DNA of 64,000 nt, taken from NCBI GenBank assembly GCA_021732385.1, contig JAKFVA010000009.1:1-64000 (forward strand). Reading direction: 5' to 3'. The DNA comes from Burkholderiales bacterium (GTDB lineage: Bacteria > Pseudomonadota > Gammaproteobacteria > Burkholderiales > Burkholderiaceae_C). This document shows positions 9,953 to 18,971 of the stretch, in pieces. How positions within the stretch are numbered: position 1 is the first letter of the stretch; each line of letters opens with the position of its first letter. The notes beneath the pieces were generated by a model. That model made no database searches. It saw only the letters and a list, made by a program, of their open reading frames with translations, and was not told the origin of the DNA. The position numbers and the translations under genes were made by a program.

Positions 9953-10690
9953 TCAGGATGCAACCAGTTCACGCACGCTGGCCAGTTGCCTGCGCGAGAC
10001 CGACAGCAGTTCGTCAATGCCGTTCAGGCGCACGGCCCAGCCATCGCCCTCTTCCGCATCAAAGTTTTTCTCCAGCGAACGCACCGCACGGCGCGCAACA
10101 ATGGCGTTGCGGTGGATACGCACAAAAGTGTCGCCATAGGCAGACTCCAGATCGCTCAAACTGCCGTCAAGGATGTAGCTTTTCCCCGCAGTGCGCACGG
10201 TAATGTATTTCAACTCCGCTTTTAGGTACAGCACATCGACCAGTGGAACCCGCTCGGTGCGGCCACGGTCCTGAATCACCAGGTATTCACCAGAAAGTGG
10301 CGAAGGTGCTGACAGGACATGCGCTGCACGCTCTACTTTTTGCAGCGCTGCTTGCAAGCGTTCAAGCCGCACGGGCTTGGTTAGGTAATCCACCGCCTCT
10401 AGATCAAAGGCTTGCACAGCATGCTCGGCATGGGCCGTGACAAACACTACCGCAGGCGGATGTGGCAAGGCCTTGATTTGACGTGCCAATGCAATACCGT
10501 CCGCGCCAGGCATGTGAATATCCAGCAGTACGGCATCAAATGGCTGGCGCTGCAGCCAGTCCATGGCCTGCGTGGCATTGGCAGCCTCGGCACCGACCCG
10601 CACGCTAGGCTGGGTGCAGTCGCCCAGCAGCGTGGTCAATCTGGCGCGTGCCAGGGTTTCGTCGTCAACTACCAAAACAGTCAAGCTCAT
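9953..10690 (-). CDS. algR: LytTR response regulator, AlgR-like
   Basis: A 245-residue regulator: a receiver domain with acidic pair D9/D10, phosphoacceptor D57 (FDAVLLDIHMPG) and the conserved KPVRLERL switch lysine, then a LytTR DNA-binding domain (about 135-245) with YLKAELKYITVRT and FVRIHRNAIV. The frame is open 19 codons further up, but MSLTVLVVDDE with GGAGAAA before it is the natural start. The histidine kinase gene ends 19 bases upstream. This kinase/regulator pair beside argH is a common Burkholderiales arrangement; in pseudomonads AlgZ/AlgR controls alginate and twitching, but the targets here are unknown. Confidence 0.85.
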   Translation of the reverse strand: MSLTVLVVDDETLARARLTTLLGDCTQPSVRVGAEAANATQAMDWLQRQPFDAVLLDIHMPGADGIALARQIKALPHPPAVVFVTAHAEHAVQAFDLEAVDYLTKPVRLERLQAALQKVERAAHVLSAPSPLSGEYLVIQDRGRTERVPLVDVLYLKAELKYITVRTAGKSYILDGSLSDLESAYGDTFVRIHRNAIVARRAVRSLEKNFDAEEGDGWAVRLNGIDELLSVSRRQLASVRELVAS

Positions 10691-10709
10691 GCGCTTTTCT
10701 CCGCGGTAT

Positions 10710-11741
10710 TTAAGCCGGCACTTCGATACGAACCTGGTACAGGCCATTTTTCAGGGCCGACTGAAACTGGCCTTGCACATCGTGCAGCAAGCTCAGCCGG
10801 TCACGCACATTGTCCAGTGCCAAGCCGTGACCACGCCGCCCCTGCCCGCTGGGTACGGTGTTGGTCACTTTGACGACTACTGTGCTGCCGCGTCGTTGGG
10901 TGGATATTTTGATGTCAGCGCCTTCTGCACTCGGCTCTACGCCGTGCTTGACGGCGTTTTCCACCAAGGGCTGCAACAAAAGCGGTGGCAATCTGGCCTG
11001 CCCTGCCGCCGCATCGAGCGACCACTCCAAGCGCAGGCGCGAGCCAAAACGCACTTGCTCAATCGCCAAGTAGCGCTGCGCTAACGCAATTTCTTCATCA
11101 AGCGTGACCGACTGGCCCGGCTCCACTAAAGCGTGACGAAACAAATCGCTCAGGTCTTCCAGCATGGTCTCGGCCTTGGCAGGTTCAGCGCGCACCAGAG
11201 CAATCGCGCTATTGAGGGTGTTGAACAAAAAGTGCGGGCGTATACGCGACTGCAAATCAGTCAGCCGTGCCGTGGTGGCGGCTGGCGTCGTGCCCTTGGC
11301 ACGCAACACCAGGGCGGCCACCAGCAGGGCGGACAGCAGCGCACCGGCGCAGGCACTGGCCAGCCACGGCATGCGCTGCACAAAGCCCACCAGCGCCAAC
11401 AAACCCGCGCCATACACGCCAGCCAGTGCGCCCAGCAGGCTGCCAGCTAGGTATTGCCCCGCAGTGGTCAAGCGCGCCAGTAGCTTTTTGAGTTGGCAGG
11501 CCAGCAGCAGCCAGGCCAGCGTGGCAGGCAGGGCCCCGCCAGTCAGCAAAGACAGGCGGGTGACCCATTCCAGCAGCGTGTCGGCACCAAACATGGCCCC
11601 CACGCCAATCACGGTTTCGACAAACAGCACGGCGCGCAAAATCACCCCCGCCTGGCAGGCATCAAACACCCAGACGATGTCCGACGGCCTGACATGCGGC
11701 GTGAGTTCCTGGTAGGCCGATAGAATTTGAGAGTCTTTCAT
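10710..11741 (-). CDS. algZ: LytS/AlgZ-type sensor histidine kinase
   Basis: Membrane histidine kinase of 343 residues. The N-terminal half has about four hydrophobic helices. A His_kinase domain (IRPHFLFNTLNSAIALV) follows with the phosphorylated histidine at about residue 170. The ATPase part contains PLVENAVKHGV (N box) and GHGLALDNVRDRL (G box). This is the cognate partner of the AlgR-like regulator immediately downstream. Start chosen at MKDSQILSAYQEL, since the upstream extension to 11774 is unlike the family. Divergent from argH with a 26-base gap, so the promoters must overlap. Confidence 0.85.
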   Translation of the reverse strand: MKDSQILSAYQELTPHVRPSDIVWVFDACQAGVILRAVLFVETVIGVGAMFGADTLLEWVTRLSLLTGGALPATLAWLLLACQLKKLLARLTTAGQYLAGSLLGALAGVYGAGLLALVGFVQRMPWLASACAGALLSALLVAALVLRAKGTTPAATTARLTDLQSRIRPHFLFNTLNSAIALVRAEPAKAETMLEDLSDLFRHALVEPGQSVTLDEEIALAQRYLAIEQVRFGSRLRLEWSLDAAAGQARLPPLLLQPLVENAVKHGVEPSAEGADIKISTQRRGSTVVVKVTNTVPSGQGRRGHGLALDNVRDRLSLLHDVQGQFQSALKNGLYQVRIEVPA

Positions 11742-11767
11742 GACGCACCATTGTGCAAGCAGGCCCC

Positions 11768-13186
11768 ATGTCACACAACCAGTTCGAACAAAAATCCCAG
11801 GCGTGGTCGGCGCTTTTCTCAGAGCCCATGAGCGATTTGGTCAAGCGCTATACCGCTAGCGTTGGTTTCGACCAGCGCCTGTGGCAGGCCGATATACAAG
11901 GCTCGCTGGCACACGCCGAGATGCTGGCGGCACAAGGCATTGTGTCGGCTACGGACTATGCGGCCATCCAAAAAGGCCTGGCGCAGATTACACAGGAAAT
12001 TGAATCCGGCGTCTTTGAATGGAAGCTGGACCTTGAAGATGTACACCTGAACATTGAGGCACGCTTAACCGTATTGGCAGGCGACGCCGGCAAACGCCTG
12101 CACACCGGACGCAGCCGCAACGACCAGGTGGCGACCGATGTGCGCCTTTGGCTGCGCGGCGAGATTGACCTGATTACTGGCCTGCTGGTTGACTTGCAAA
12201 AGGCCTTGCTTGGCCTTGCAGAGAAAAATGTGGAAGTGATACTGCCCGGCTTCACACATTTGCAGGTGGCACAGCCGGTGAGCTTTGGGCACCACATGCT
12301 GGCTTATGTGGAAATGTTTGCGCGCGATGCCGAACGCATGCAGGACGCGCGCCAGCGCGTGAATCGCCTGCCATTGGGTGCAGCGGCGCTAGCGGGTACC
12401 AGCTACCCGTTGGACCGCGAACGTGTTGCCGTCTCGCTGGGCATGGTCAACGCGCAGGGCGCGCCACAGCTCTGCCAAAACAGCCTGGACGCTGTGAGTG
12501 ATCGCGACTTCGCCATTGAGTTCACGGCGGCTGCCGCGCTCGGCATGGTGCATATCAGTCGCCTGAGCGAAGAACTCATTTTGTGGATGAGCCAGAGCTT
12601 TGGTTTTATTGACATTGCAGACCGCTTTTGCACTGGCAGTTCTATCATGCCGCAGAAAAAAAACCCCGACGTACCCGAGCTCGCACGTGGTAAGACGGGT
12701 CGCGTCGTCGGCCATTTGATGGGGTTGATTACCTTGATGAAAGGCCAACCGCTGGCCTACAACAAAGACAACCAGGAAGACAAAGAGCCGCTGTTTGACA
12801 CGGTAGACACACTGAAAGACACGCTGCGTATTTTTGCCGATATGGCAAGCGGCATCACCGTTAAACCCGATGCGATGGAGCAGGCGGCCTTGAAAGGTTA
12901 CGCAACCGCAACAGACTTGGCGGACTATTTGGTAAAGAAAGGCCTGCCATTTCGCGATGCGCATGAAACAGTGGCTCACGCGGTCAAAACCGCCATGGCA
13001 AAAGGTGTGGATTTAAGTAGCTTGCCACTGGCTGAGCTGCAAAAATTCAATCCAGCCATTACGCAGGATGTGTACCAGGTGCTGACCCTGCGTGGCTCAC
13101 TGGAAGCCCGCCAAACCCTGGGTGGTACGGCTCCCGCGCAAGTACGCCAGCAAATTGCACGGCACAACAAACGACTGCAGACGTAG
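11768..13186 (+). CDS. argH: Argininosuccinate lyase
   Basis: Last step of arginine synthesis: argininosuccinate to arginine and fumarate. 472 residues, fumarase/aspartase superfamily. The signature loop [12 protein letters not shown] is at about residues 290-301, carrying the catalytic serine. [16 protein letters not shown] and TPEL-like [16 protein letters not shown] segments are also present. The ATG at 11768 ([14 protein letters not shown]) is preferred to an upstream GTG at 11753. argD and argF are 7 kb away, so the arginine genes are in two groups within the window. Confidence 0.96.
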   Translation: MSHNQFEQKSQAWSALFSEPMSDLVKRYTASVGFDQRLWQADIQGSLAHAEMLAAQGIVSATDYAAIQKGLAQITQEIESGVFEWKLDLEDVHLNIEARLTVLAGDAGKRLHTGRSRNDQVATDVRLWLRGEIDLITGLLVDLQKALLGLAEKNVEVILPGFTHLQVAQPVSFGHHMLAYVEMFARDAERMQDARQRVNRLPLGAAALAGTSYPLDRERVAVSLGMVNAQGAPQLCQNSLDAVSDRDFAIEFTAAAALGMVHISRLSEELILWMSQSFGFIDIADRFCTGSSIMPQKKNPDVPELARGKTGRVVGHLMGLITLMKGQPLAYNKDNQEDKEPLFDTVDTLKDTLRIFADMASGITVKPDAMEQAALKGYATATDLADYLVKKGLPFRDAHETVAHAVKTAMAKGVDLSSLPLAELQKFNPAITQDVYQVLTLRGSLEARQTLGGTAPAQVRQQIARHNKRLQT

Positions 13187-13213
13187 TTTTGCCCCACTTT
13201 TGAAGGAAGCAGC

Positions 13214-14377
13214 ATGCCTGTAATCACAACCATTGAAGACCTGCGTGTACTCGCCAAAAAACGCGTGCCACGCATGTTCTACGACTATGCCGATTCCGGC
13301 TCATGGACTGAATCAACCTACCGCGCCAACCAGAGCGATTTTCAGAAGATCTTGTTGCGTCAGCGTGTGGCAGTCAACATGTTGGGCCGCAGCACGCGCA
13401 GCAGCATGATCGGCCAGGATGTAGCCATGCCCGTGGTCATAGCGCCTACTGGTCTCACAGGCATGCAGCATGCTGACGGCGAGATTCATGGCGCACGCGC
13501 TGCAAAAAAGTTTGGCCTTCCGTTTACCCTCTCGACCATGAGCATCTGCTCGATCGAGGATGTGTCCCAGGCCACTGGCGGCCACCCGTTCTGGTTCCAG
13601 CTCTATGTCATGAAAGACCGCGATTTTGTAGGGCGCCTGATTGACCGCGCCAAGGCGGCTAACTGCTCGGCGCTGGTGTTGACGCTGGACTTGCAAATCC
13701 TTGGGCAGCGCCACAAGGATCTGAAAAATGGATTGACAGCGCCACCCAAAATGACGCTGGCCAACATGATTGACCTGATGACCAAGCCGCGCTGGTGCCT
13801 GGCCATGGCACGAACGCCGCGGCGCCAGTTTGGCAACATCGTGGGCCATGTGAAAAATGTTGCCGATATGGGCTCACTCAGTGCCTGGACGGCGGGGCAG
13901 TTTGACCCAGCGTTGAGTTGGGCCGATGTGGAGTGGGTCAAGCAGCGCTGGGGCGGCAAACTGATTTTGAAGGGCATCCAGGATGTGGAGGATGCCCGCC
14001 TGGCCGTCAACAGCGGCGCTGATGCACTGATCGTGTCCAACCACGGGGGGCGGCAGCTAGATGGCGCACCGTCTTCTATTTCAGTCCTGCCTGAGATCGT
14101 GGCGGCGGTGGGCCAGCAGATTGAAGTGCACATGGATGGCGGCATCCGCAGCGGGCAGGATGTCCTCAAGGCGCGGGCGCTGGGCGCGCGTGGGGTTTAC
14201 ATAGGCCGCGCATTCTTGTATGGCCTGGGTGCCATGGGCGAAGCAGGCGTGACCAAAGCACTGGAGATCATTCACAAGGAGCTGGACTTGACCATGGCGT
14301 TTTGCGGCCACACAGACATCAATAAGGTAGACCAGGCCATCTTGCTGCCAGGCACTTACCCCAAGGCGCAGCAATAA
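13214..14377 (+). CDS. lldD: FMN-dependent alpha-hydroxy-acid dehydrogenase (L-lactate dehydrogenase type)
   Basis: A 387-residue FMN TIM-barrel enzyme oxidising L-lactate or a related 2-hydroxy acid. Visible are PVVIAPTGLTGMQHADGE at the FMN site, the active-site SNHGGRQLDG with catalytic His at about 277, and MDGGIRSGQDVLKARALGA binding the FMN phosphate. A strong ribosome-binding site (GAAGGAAG) precedes the ATG. It follows argH by 27 bases and may be co-transcribed. LldD is the best call; glycolate or mandelate activity cannot be ruled out. Confidence 0.85.
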   Translation: MPVITTIEDLRVLAKKRVPRMFYDYADSGSWTESTYRANQSDFQKILLRQRVAVNMLGRSTRSSMIGQDVAMPVVIAPTGLTGMQHADGEIHGARAAKKFGLPFTLSTMSICSIEDVSQATGGHPFWFQLYVMKDRDFVGRLIDRAKAANCSALVLTLDLQILGQRHKDLKNGLTAPPKMTLANMIDLMTKPRWCLAMARTPRRQFGNIVGHVKNVADMGSLSAWTAGQFDPALSWADVEWVKQRWGGKLILKGIQDVEDARLAVNSGADALIVSNHGGRQLDGAPSSISVLPEIVAAVGQQIEVHMDGGIRSGQDVLKARALGARGVYIGRAFLYGLGAMGEAGVTKALEIIHKELDLTMAFCGHTDINKVDQAILLPGTYPKAQQ

Positions 14378-14383
14378 CTCTAA

Positions 14384-14950
14384 TTAACGGGCCAGCAAAT
14401 CAGTCAACGGCGGTTGTTTTGGATTGGCATAAGAGGCTAAAGCCGCGTCTTTGAGTTGCACAGCAAACCGACCATACGACCGCTTGGAAACCAACAATTG
14501 CTGGGTGAGTACTTCGGGTTTGCCGTTCACCAGCCATTTCAGTTCCACTACCTGCGGGCCATTGTCCAACACGCTGTTAAAGCCGCCCAGGGTAAAGCAG
14601 ATCTTGTAGGCACAACCGTAGCTTTCATTGCTGTAGGCATACTCCGCCGCCAAGGGTGTGGCGGTAGATGCGGCTGAAGCCGTTATGGTGCCTGCAACCT
14701 GGCTGACCTTGTGGGCACAACCCCCAGCGCCGGCCAAAGGCAGAAAGCTGACCGTAACGCCGCCTTGCCCGTAATACGGCTCGGGCGTGCAACTGAGGTT
14801 GTTGTGCTCGGCACATTTGCCCTCTTCGATCCGCACTTCATGCTGGGATGCACGCACAATCAGCTCCGAAGCACCCGCAGTCTGTACCAGACCCGAAAAC
14901 AAAGTGGCGAAACACACTGCTGAAGAACAATAGGCAATACGTGAATTCAT
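14384..14950 (-). CDS. Exported cysteine-rich hypothetical protein
   Basis: A 188-residue protein I do not recognise. It starts with a signal-peptide-like segment (MNSRIAYCSSAVCFATLFSGLVQTAGA). The mature part has several cysteines in short motifs (GKCAEHNNLSC, GGCAHK, YGCAYKICF), which would fit disulfides in the periplasm, and ends in QPPLTDLLAR. GGAG sits at a proper distance before the ATG. It is convergent with lldD (6-base gap) and divergent from dinB (43-base gap). No function can be assigned. Confidence 0.6.
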   Translation of the reverse strand: MNSRIAYCSSAVCFATLFSGLVQTAGASELIVRASQHEVRIEEGKCAEHNNLSCTPEPYYGQGGVTVSFLPLAGAGGCAHKVSQVAGTITASAASTATPLAAEYAYSNESYGCAYKICFTLGGFNSVLDNGPQVVELKWLVNGKPEVLTQQLLVSKRSYGRFAVQLKDAALASYANPKQPPLTDLLAR

Positions 14951-14993
14951 GGTCGGCTCCAGTCTGGTTTATTTGTTTACTGTCTTCTAAGTC

Positions 14994-16205
14994 GTGAACA
15001 ACCCCGTTGGTCTTACTCCATTTGCTACCGCGCGTCGGGTGGCGCATCTGGATATGGACGCATTTTTCGCCTCGGTTGAGTTGCTGCGCTACCCACAATT
15101 AAAGGGTTTACCCTTGGTTATCGGTGGCGCACGGCGGCGAAACGACGACGCTTTGCTGGTGACACATGCCAATTTGCCGCTCAGCGAGATTCCACCGGCC
15201 GATTTTCCCTTGCTGAAAAATTATGTCGGACGCGGCGTAATTACCACTGCCACTTATGCGGCAAGGCAGTTTGGTGTTGGCTCGGCCATGGGCTTGATGA
15301 AAGCCGCAAAGTTGTGCCCACAAGCGATTTTGCTGCCCGTGGACTTTGACGAAATACGCAAATACACGGGCCTGTTCAAAAGCGTGGTGAGCGAAATTGC
15401 CCCGGTCATGGAAAACCGCGGTGTTGATGAGGTCTACATCGATTTCACTGATGTACCTGGCGGCCAGCGCGAGGGCGGTCGTGCATTGGCACGCCTGATT
15501 CAGCGAAGTGTTTTTGACGCCACTGGGCTGACTTGTTCAATTGGCGTGGCCCCCAACAAGCTACTGGCCAAAATGGCCAGTGAGTTCAACAAGCCCAACG
15601 GCATTTCCGTGATTGATATAGGTGACTTGCGCAGCCTGATTTGGCCGCTGGCCTGTCGCAAGATCAATGGAATTGGCCCTAAGGCCGAAGCCAAGCTGGC
15701 GGCATTGGGCGTGCACACCATTGGTGAGCTGGCAGCCCGACCGCGACAGGGCCTACTTGAGCATTTCGGCAAAAGTTACGGCGCATGGCTGCATGATGCC
15801 GCTTGGGGTCGGGATGTGCGGCCCGTCGTTACGGAAAGTGAGCCAGTTAGCATGAGCCGGGAAACCACTTTTGCCCGCGATCTGCATGCGGTGCGCGACA
15901 AGGCTGAATTGACCGCCACCTTCTCAGCGCTATGCGAAAAAGTAGCACAAGATTTGCAACGCAAAGGCTACGTGGGTCGCACCATTGGCATCAAGCTGCG
16001 CTACGACAATTTTCAAAGCGTTACCCGCGACATGACGCTTGAGCACCCCACCGCCGATGCCCTGACCATCCGCCGTGCCGCTGGGCAATGCCTCAAGCGT
16101 GTGACACTGGAAAAGCGTTTGCGGTTGCTGGGCGTGAGAGTGGCCAATCTAGCTAAAACAGATGAAGAGCAACACGCTTCAGACCCTGTGCTGCCCCTTA
16201 TTTGA
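14994..16205 (+). CDS. dinB: DNA polymerase IV
   Basis: Y-family translesion polymerase (403 residues). Catalytic acidic residues are visible at D20 (HLDMDAFFASVE) and D145/E146 (RGVDEVYIDF). SIGVAPNKLLAKMASEFNKP and the helix-hairpin-helix KINGIGPKAEAKLAALG follow, then a little-finger domain. The protein lacks an obvious C-terminal beta-clamp peptide of the usual QLxLF kind: it ends SDPVLPLI, where LPLI might serve. It starts with GTG at 14994 without a strong ribosome-binding site. The 3' end overlaps the convergent cytochrome c gene by 8 bases. No LexA box was recognised upstream. Confidence 0.92.
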   Translation: MNNPVGLTPFATARRVAHLDMDAFFASVELLRYPQLKGLPLVIGGARRRNDDALLVTHANLPLSEIPPADFPLLKNYVGRGVITTATYAARQFGVGSAMGLMKAAKLCPQAILLPVDFDEIRKYTGLFKSVVSEIAPVMENRGVDEVYIDFTDVPGGQREGGRALARLIQRSVFDATGLTCSIGVAPNKLLAKMASEFNKPNGISVIDIGDLRSLIWPLACRKINGIGPKAEAKLAALGVHTIGELAARPRQGLLEHFGKSYGAWLHDAAWGRDVRPVVTESEPVSMSRETTFARDLHAVRDKAELTATFSALCEKVAQDLQRKGYVGRTIGIKLRYDNFQSVTRDMTLEHPTADALTIRRAAGQCLKRVTLEKRLRLLGVRVANLAKTDEEQHASDPVLPLI

Positions 16206-16626
16206 GCGTCATAAGATAGGCAATCAGGTCGGCTCGATCCTGTTCTTTTTCAACCTCTACATTCATGCGCTGGCCCGCAATCAGGTCTTCAGGGTAAGTC
16301 AACCAGGCATTCAGGCTTTGTGCCGTCCAGCGAAAGCGCGAGTTGGCCATTACAGCGGAATACTTGTAGCCTTCCGCACTACCAGCGCGGCGACCAAATA
16401 CGCCCCTGTGGGCAGGGCCGATTTTGTGAGCGTCAATTGAGTGACACGAAATGCAGGTTTGCTCATAGAGCGCTTTGCCTCTTGAGGCATCGCCCGGCGC
16501 AGGCGTTACCCAAACCCGAGCCCCCCCAGTCTGCGAACCAGTGCCAGGGATTTGCGAAAAAGCAACACCACTCAACAGTGCGCTTAACAGGAACAAAAAA
16601 GTGGCAGCGCCAGTTTTTTTTGCCAT
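16198..16626 (-). CDS. Exported c-type cytochrome (class I, small)
   Basis: A 142-residue periplasmic cytochrome c. It has a signal peptide (MAKKTGAATFLFLLSALLSGVAFSQ), a haem-binding CISCH at about 58-62 followed by KIGPAHRGVFGRRAG, and a candidate axial methionine in AGQRMNVEV. This resembles cytochrome c2/c-552-like electron carriers. An in-frame ATG further up (16680) would add 18 residues before the signal; the start is uncertain. It is divergent from the DUF3034/globin/cupredoxin genes, which suggests a shared redox role, but this is inference. Confidence 0.8.
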   Translation of the reverse strand: MAKKTGAATFLFLLSALLSGVAFSQIPGTGSQTGGARVWVTPAPGDASRGKALYEQTCISCHSIDAHKIGPAHRGVFGRRAGSAEGYKYSAVMANSRFRWTAQSLNAWLTYPEDLIAGQRMNVEVEKEQDRADLIAYLMTLK

Positions 16627-16861
16627 CCTCAGGCGTTGATTGCACTTGTATGAAAAGGAAAACGTAGACATGACAGCCATTTAGTTTGTGGTTTTGGGTG
16701 TGCCAAAGTTGGCGAGTTCGGGCTAGGTACGTAACTAAATGTCTACACAGATTCAATATTTAGGCACTTTTGGCGCAAAGGTGTGCACTTTTGCATCCAC
16801 TGAAACTTAGCTTACGTAAACTATTGCATCAATTACAAATTTATTTCAGGGAGCAAATCTT

Positions 16862-17781
16862 ATGAAACGCATGATGCGATCCATTTCACTGGCTGTAGCC
16901 GCGCTGGTTTGCTGCAATTTGGTTCAAGCAGAAACCAATAAACTGTTGCTGACAGGCGGTGTGAGCTCAGTTGACGGCGCTGCTGGTGGGGGCTTGACCC
17001 ATGGGCGGTCATTGGCTCAAACGCCACGGCGGGGGAAATTGGTGGGACCGCGTTTCTAAGCCGGGCAACCACCAAAGATTACGGTCTGACTGTGGTTGGT
17101 GCCGCCCTAGGATACAAGGATTTTATTGAAGTCTCGCTGGCGCGCCAGGAACTGTCTACCGGCATCACTGGAACAACTCTAGGTTTGCCTGGGCTTAAGC
17201 TAAAGCAAACCATTCTGGGCGGCAAAGTCCGCATTGCTGGCGAAGCAATTCTGGACAGCGATAACCTGATGCCACAAATCGCGGTCGGTGTGGAATTCAA
17301 GTCGCTCAATGACACGGGGTTGGACCCCACGCTGGCGGCGCTTGGCGCCAAAAAATCTGGTACCGACCTGTATGTCAGCTTTACCAAGCTGCTGCTGGCC
17401 AACAACTTGCTGCTGAACGCCACGGTTCGCGCCACCAAGGCCAATCAGAACGGCTTGCTCGGCTTTGGCGCCACCCTGGGCGGAGCCAACGATTCCTACA
17501 AGCTGCAGCCAGAGTTCTCTATTGCCTACCTGCTGAGCAAAAACTTTGCGGTGGGTGCCGAGTACCGTTTCCTGCCCAACAACCTTGAAACCGCTGGCCG
17601 TGTAGCGGGCCTTGGCAATGGCCTGCGAGCGCAGGACTGGAAAGATATTTTCATCGCCTGGGCCCCCTCCAAGCATTTCTCCCTGACGCTGGCCTATGTT
17701 GATTTGGGCGTGATTGTTCCTGCCACTACCAACAACCGCCGCCAAACTGGCGCCTATCTGTCGGGCCAAGTGGCTTTCTGA
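16862..17781 (+). pseudogene. DUF3034 family outer-membrane-like protein, frameshifted
   Basis: Frame 1 (16862-17059) gives a signal peptide and KLLLTGGVSSVDGAAGGGLT, then turns into unrelated sequence. From about 17000 another frame continues the family: WAVIGSNATAGEIGGTAFLS, then GAALGYKDFIEVSLARQ and the C-terminal WAPSKHFSLTLAYVDLG and GAYLSGQVAF. Joining the two frames needs one extra base in the run ACCCATGG at about 16997-17000 (ACC CCA TGG would read T-P-W). Everything else is intact, so this is either a fresh one-base deletion or a sequencing error. Function of the family is unknown; a beta-barrel-like C-terminus is suggested by the alternating pattern and terminal F. Confidence 0.85.
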
Positions 17782-17830
17782 TTAACGCCCTTGGTTCTTT
17801 AACCCGATTGCAACGCTTGAGGAAAATCCC

Positions 17831-18259
17831 ATGAAAAAAACCCTGATTTATTTGACTATTGTTGCCGCCGGTTTGCTGGCAACCCCTGCTTTCTCCCAGG
17901 AAGCCCCGCTTTACAAGGCCTTTGGTGAAAAACCCGGCCTCGTCAAATTAATGGATGACTTCATGATCCGCCTTCTGGCTGACCCACGCACCAAACCGCA
18001 CTTTGAACCGTCCAATCAAAAACGCGTCAAAGAACAGCTGGTTGATCAGTTTTGCGCCTTGATGAAAGGCCCTTGTGCCTACAAAGGGGCAGACATGAAG
18101 AGCTCACATGCCAATCTGGACATCAAAAAATCCGATTTCAATGCATTGGTTGAGGTGTTGCAATTTTCCATGGACGCACAAGGCATTCCATTCACCTCAC
18201 AGAACCAATTGCTGGCTTTGTTGGCCCCCATGTACCGCGACATCATTACCGTAAAGTAA
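17831..18259 (+). CDS. Exported group 1 truncated haemoglobin
   Basis: A 142-residue truncated globin preceded by a signal peptide (MKKTLIYLTIVAAGLLATPAFS), so the haem protein should act in the periplasm rather than the cytoplasm. LYKAFGEKPGLVKLMDDFMIRLL matches the A-B-C region of TrHbN-type globins, and the likely proximal histidine is at about 93 (MKSSHANLDI). Such globins bind O2 or NO; a role in NO handling or electron transfer is inference. It follows the DUF3034 gene by 49 bases and precedes the cupredoxin gene by 5 bases, so the three probably form one operon. Confidence 0.8.
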   Translation: MKKTLIYLTIVAAGLLATPAFSQEAPLYKAFGEKPGLVKLMDDFMIRLLADPRTKPHFEPSNQKRVKEQLVDQFCALMKGPCAYKGADMKSSHANLDIKKSDFNALVEVLQFSMDAQGIPFTSQNQLLALLAPMYRDIITVK

Positions 18260-18264
18260 GTCCA

Positions 18265-18960
18265 GTGCGAACCACCCACCGATTGGCTTCCCGACTGCTT
18301 GCCACAGCCGCATCGGTTGTCTTGCTGGCAGCCACCTCCCTCATGGCCTCGTCCCAGGCTGTGGCGGGCAATGTCTCGGTCTTTGTGCTCGACCGTGACG
18401 GCAAGCCTGTGATTGACGCTGTGGTAATCCTCAAACCAGCGGCTGGCGGCGCACCGCGCACACCCCTGCCGACCAGCGCCACTATCAGCCAGCAACGCAT
18501 GCTGTTTTTACCGCCCATGACGCTGGTGCCTGCAGGCGGCAAGATCAATTTTCTGAACAACGACCCGTGGGAACACCATGTCAAGGCCACCGGGGCGGGG
18601 TTTTCCTCCTTCTTGCTTGACAACTCAACATCGTTTGAATTTCGCATGGATGGCAAACCCGATGGCAAGCCCGGAATTTCCACCGAGGTCACAGTGACTA
18701 AGCCCGGGCCTATATTGCTCGGTTGCCACATTCATGGGTCGATGCGCGGGCACGCTTACGTCACTGATTCACCCTGGGCGCTGATCACCACGGTAGAAGG
18801 TGAGGCACCATTTCAGGATGTCCCCAACGGACCCGCCACAATCCGCGTCTGGCACGCTGACCAGTTGATTGATTTGCCGATACAAACAATCAGCGTGGGC
18901 AACGCACTAAGCCGAATTGAAGTCAAGCTGACAGTTACACCGCGACGCCGCAGGATTTAA
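18265..18960 (+). CDS. Exported cupredoxin-domain protein
   Basis: A 231-residue protein with a signal peptide and an alanine-rich start. The central cupredoxin-like fold has a probable type 1 copper site: the histidines of NNDPWEHHV, then GCHIHGSMRGHAYV supplying Cys, His and Met. Homologues are often labelled methylamine utilisation protein, but no mau genes are here. The C-terminal part (VPNGPATIRVWHAD) resembles a small beta domain. GTG start at 18265, five bases after the globin stop; the two are likely co-translated. Predicted role: a periplasmic copper electron carrier next to a globin and a cytochrome. Confidence 0.72.
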   Translation: MRTTHRLASRLLATAASVVLLAATSLMASSQAVAGNVSVFVLDRDGKPVIDAVVILKPAAGGAPRTPLPTSATISQQRMLFLPPMTLVPAGGKINFLNNDPWEHHVKATGAGFSSFLLDNSTSFEFRMDGKPDGKPGISTEVTVTKPGPILLGCHIHGSMRGHAYVTDSPWALITTVEGEAPFQDVPNGPATIRVWHADQLIDLPIQTISVGNALSRIEVKLTVTPRRRRI

Positions 18961-18971
18961 GCTGATTCGCT

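Noticed and set aside
16728-16819. TACGTAA occurs at 16728-16734 and again within TTACGTAA at 16812-16819, between the cytochrome c gene and the DUF3034 gene.
   Set aside because: Two short AT-rich words 85 bases apart with no other shared bases; not enough for an operator call.
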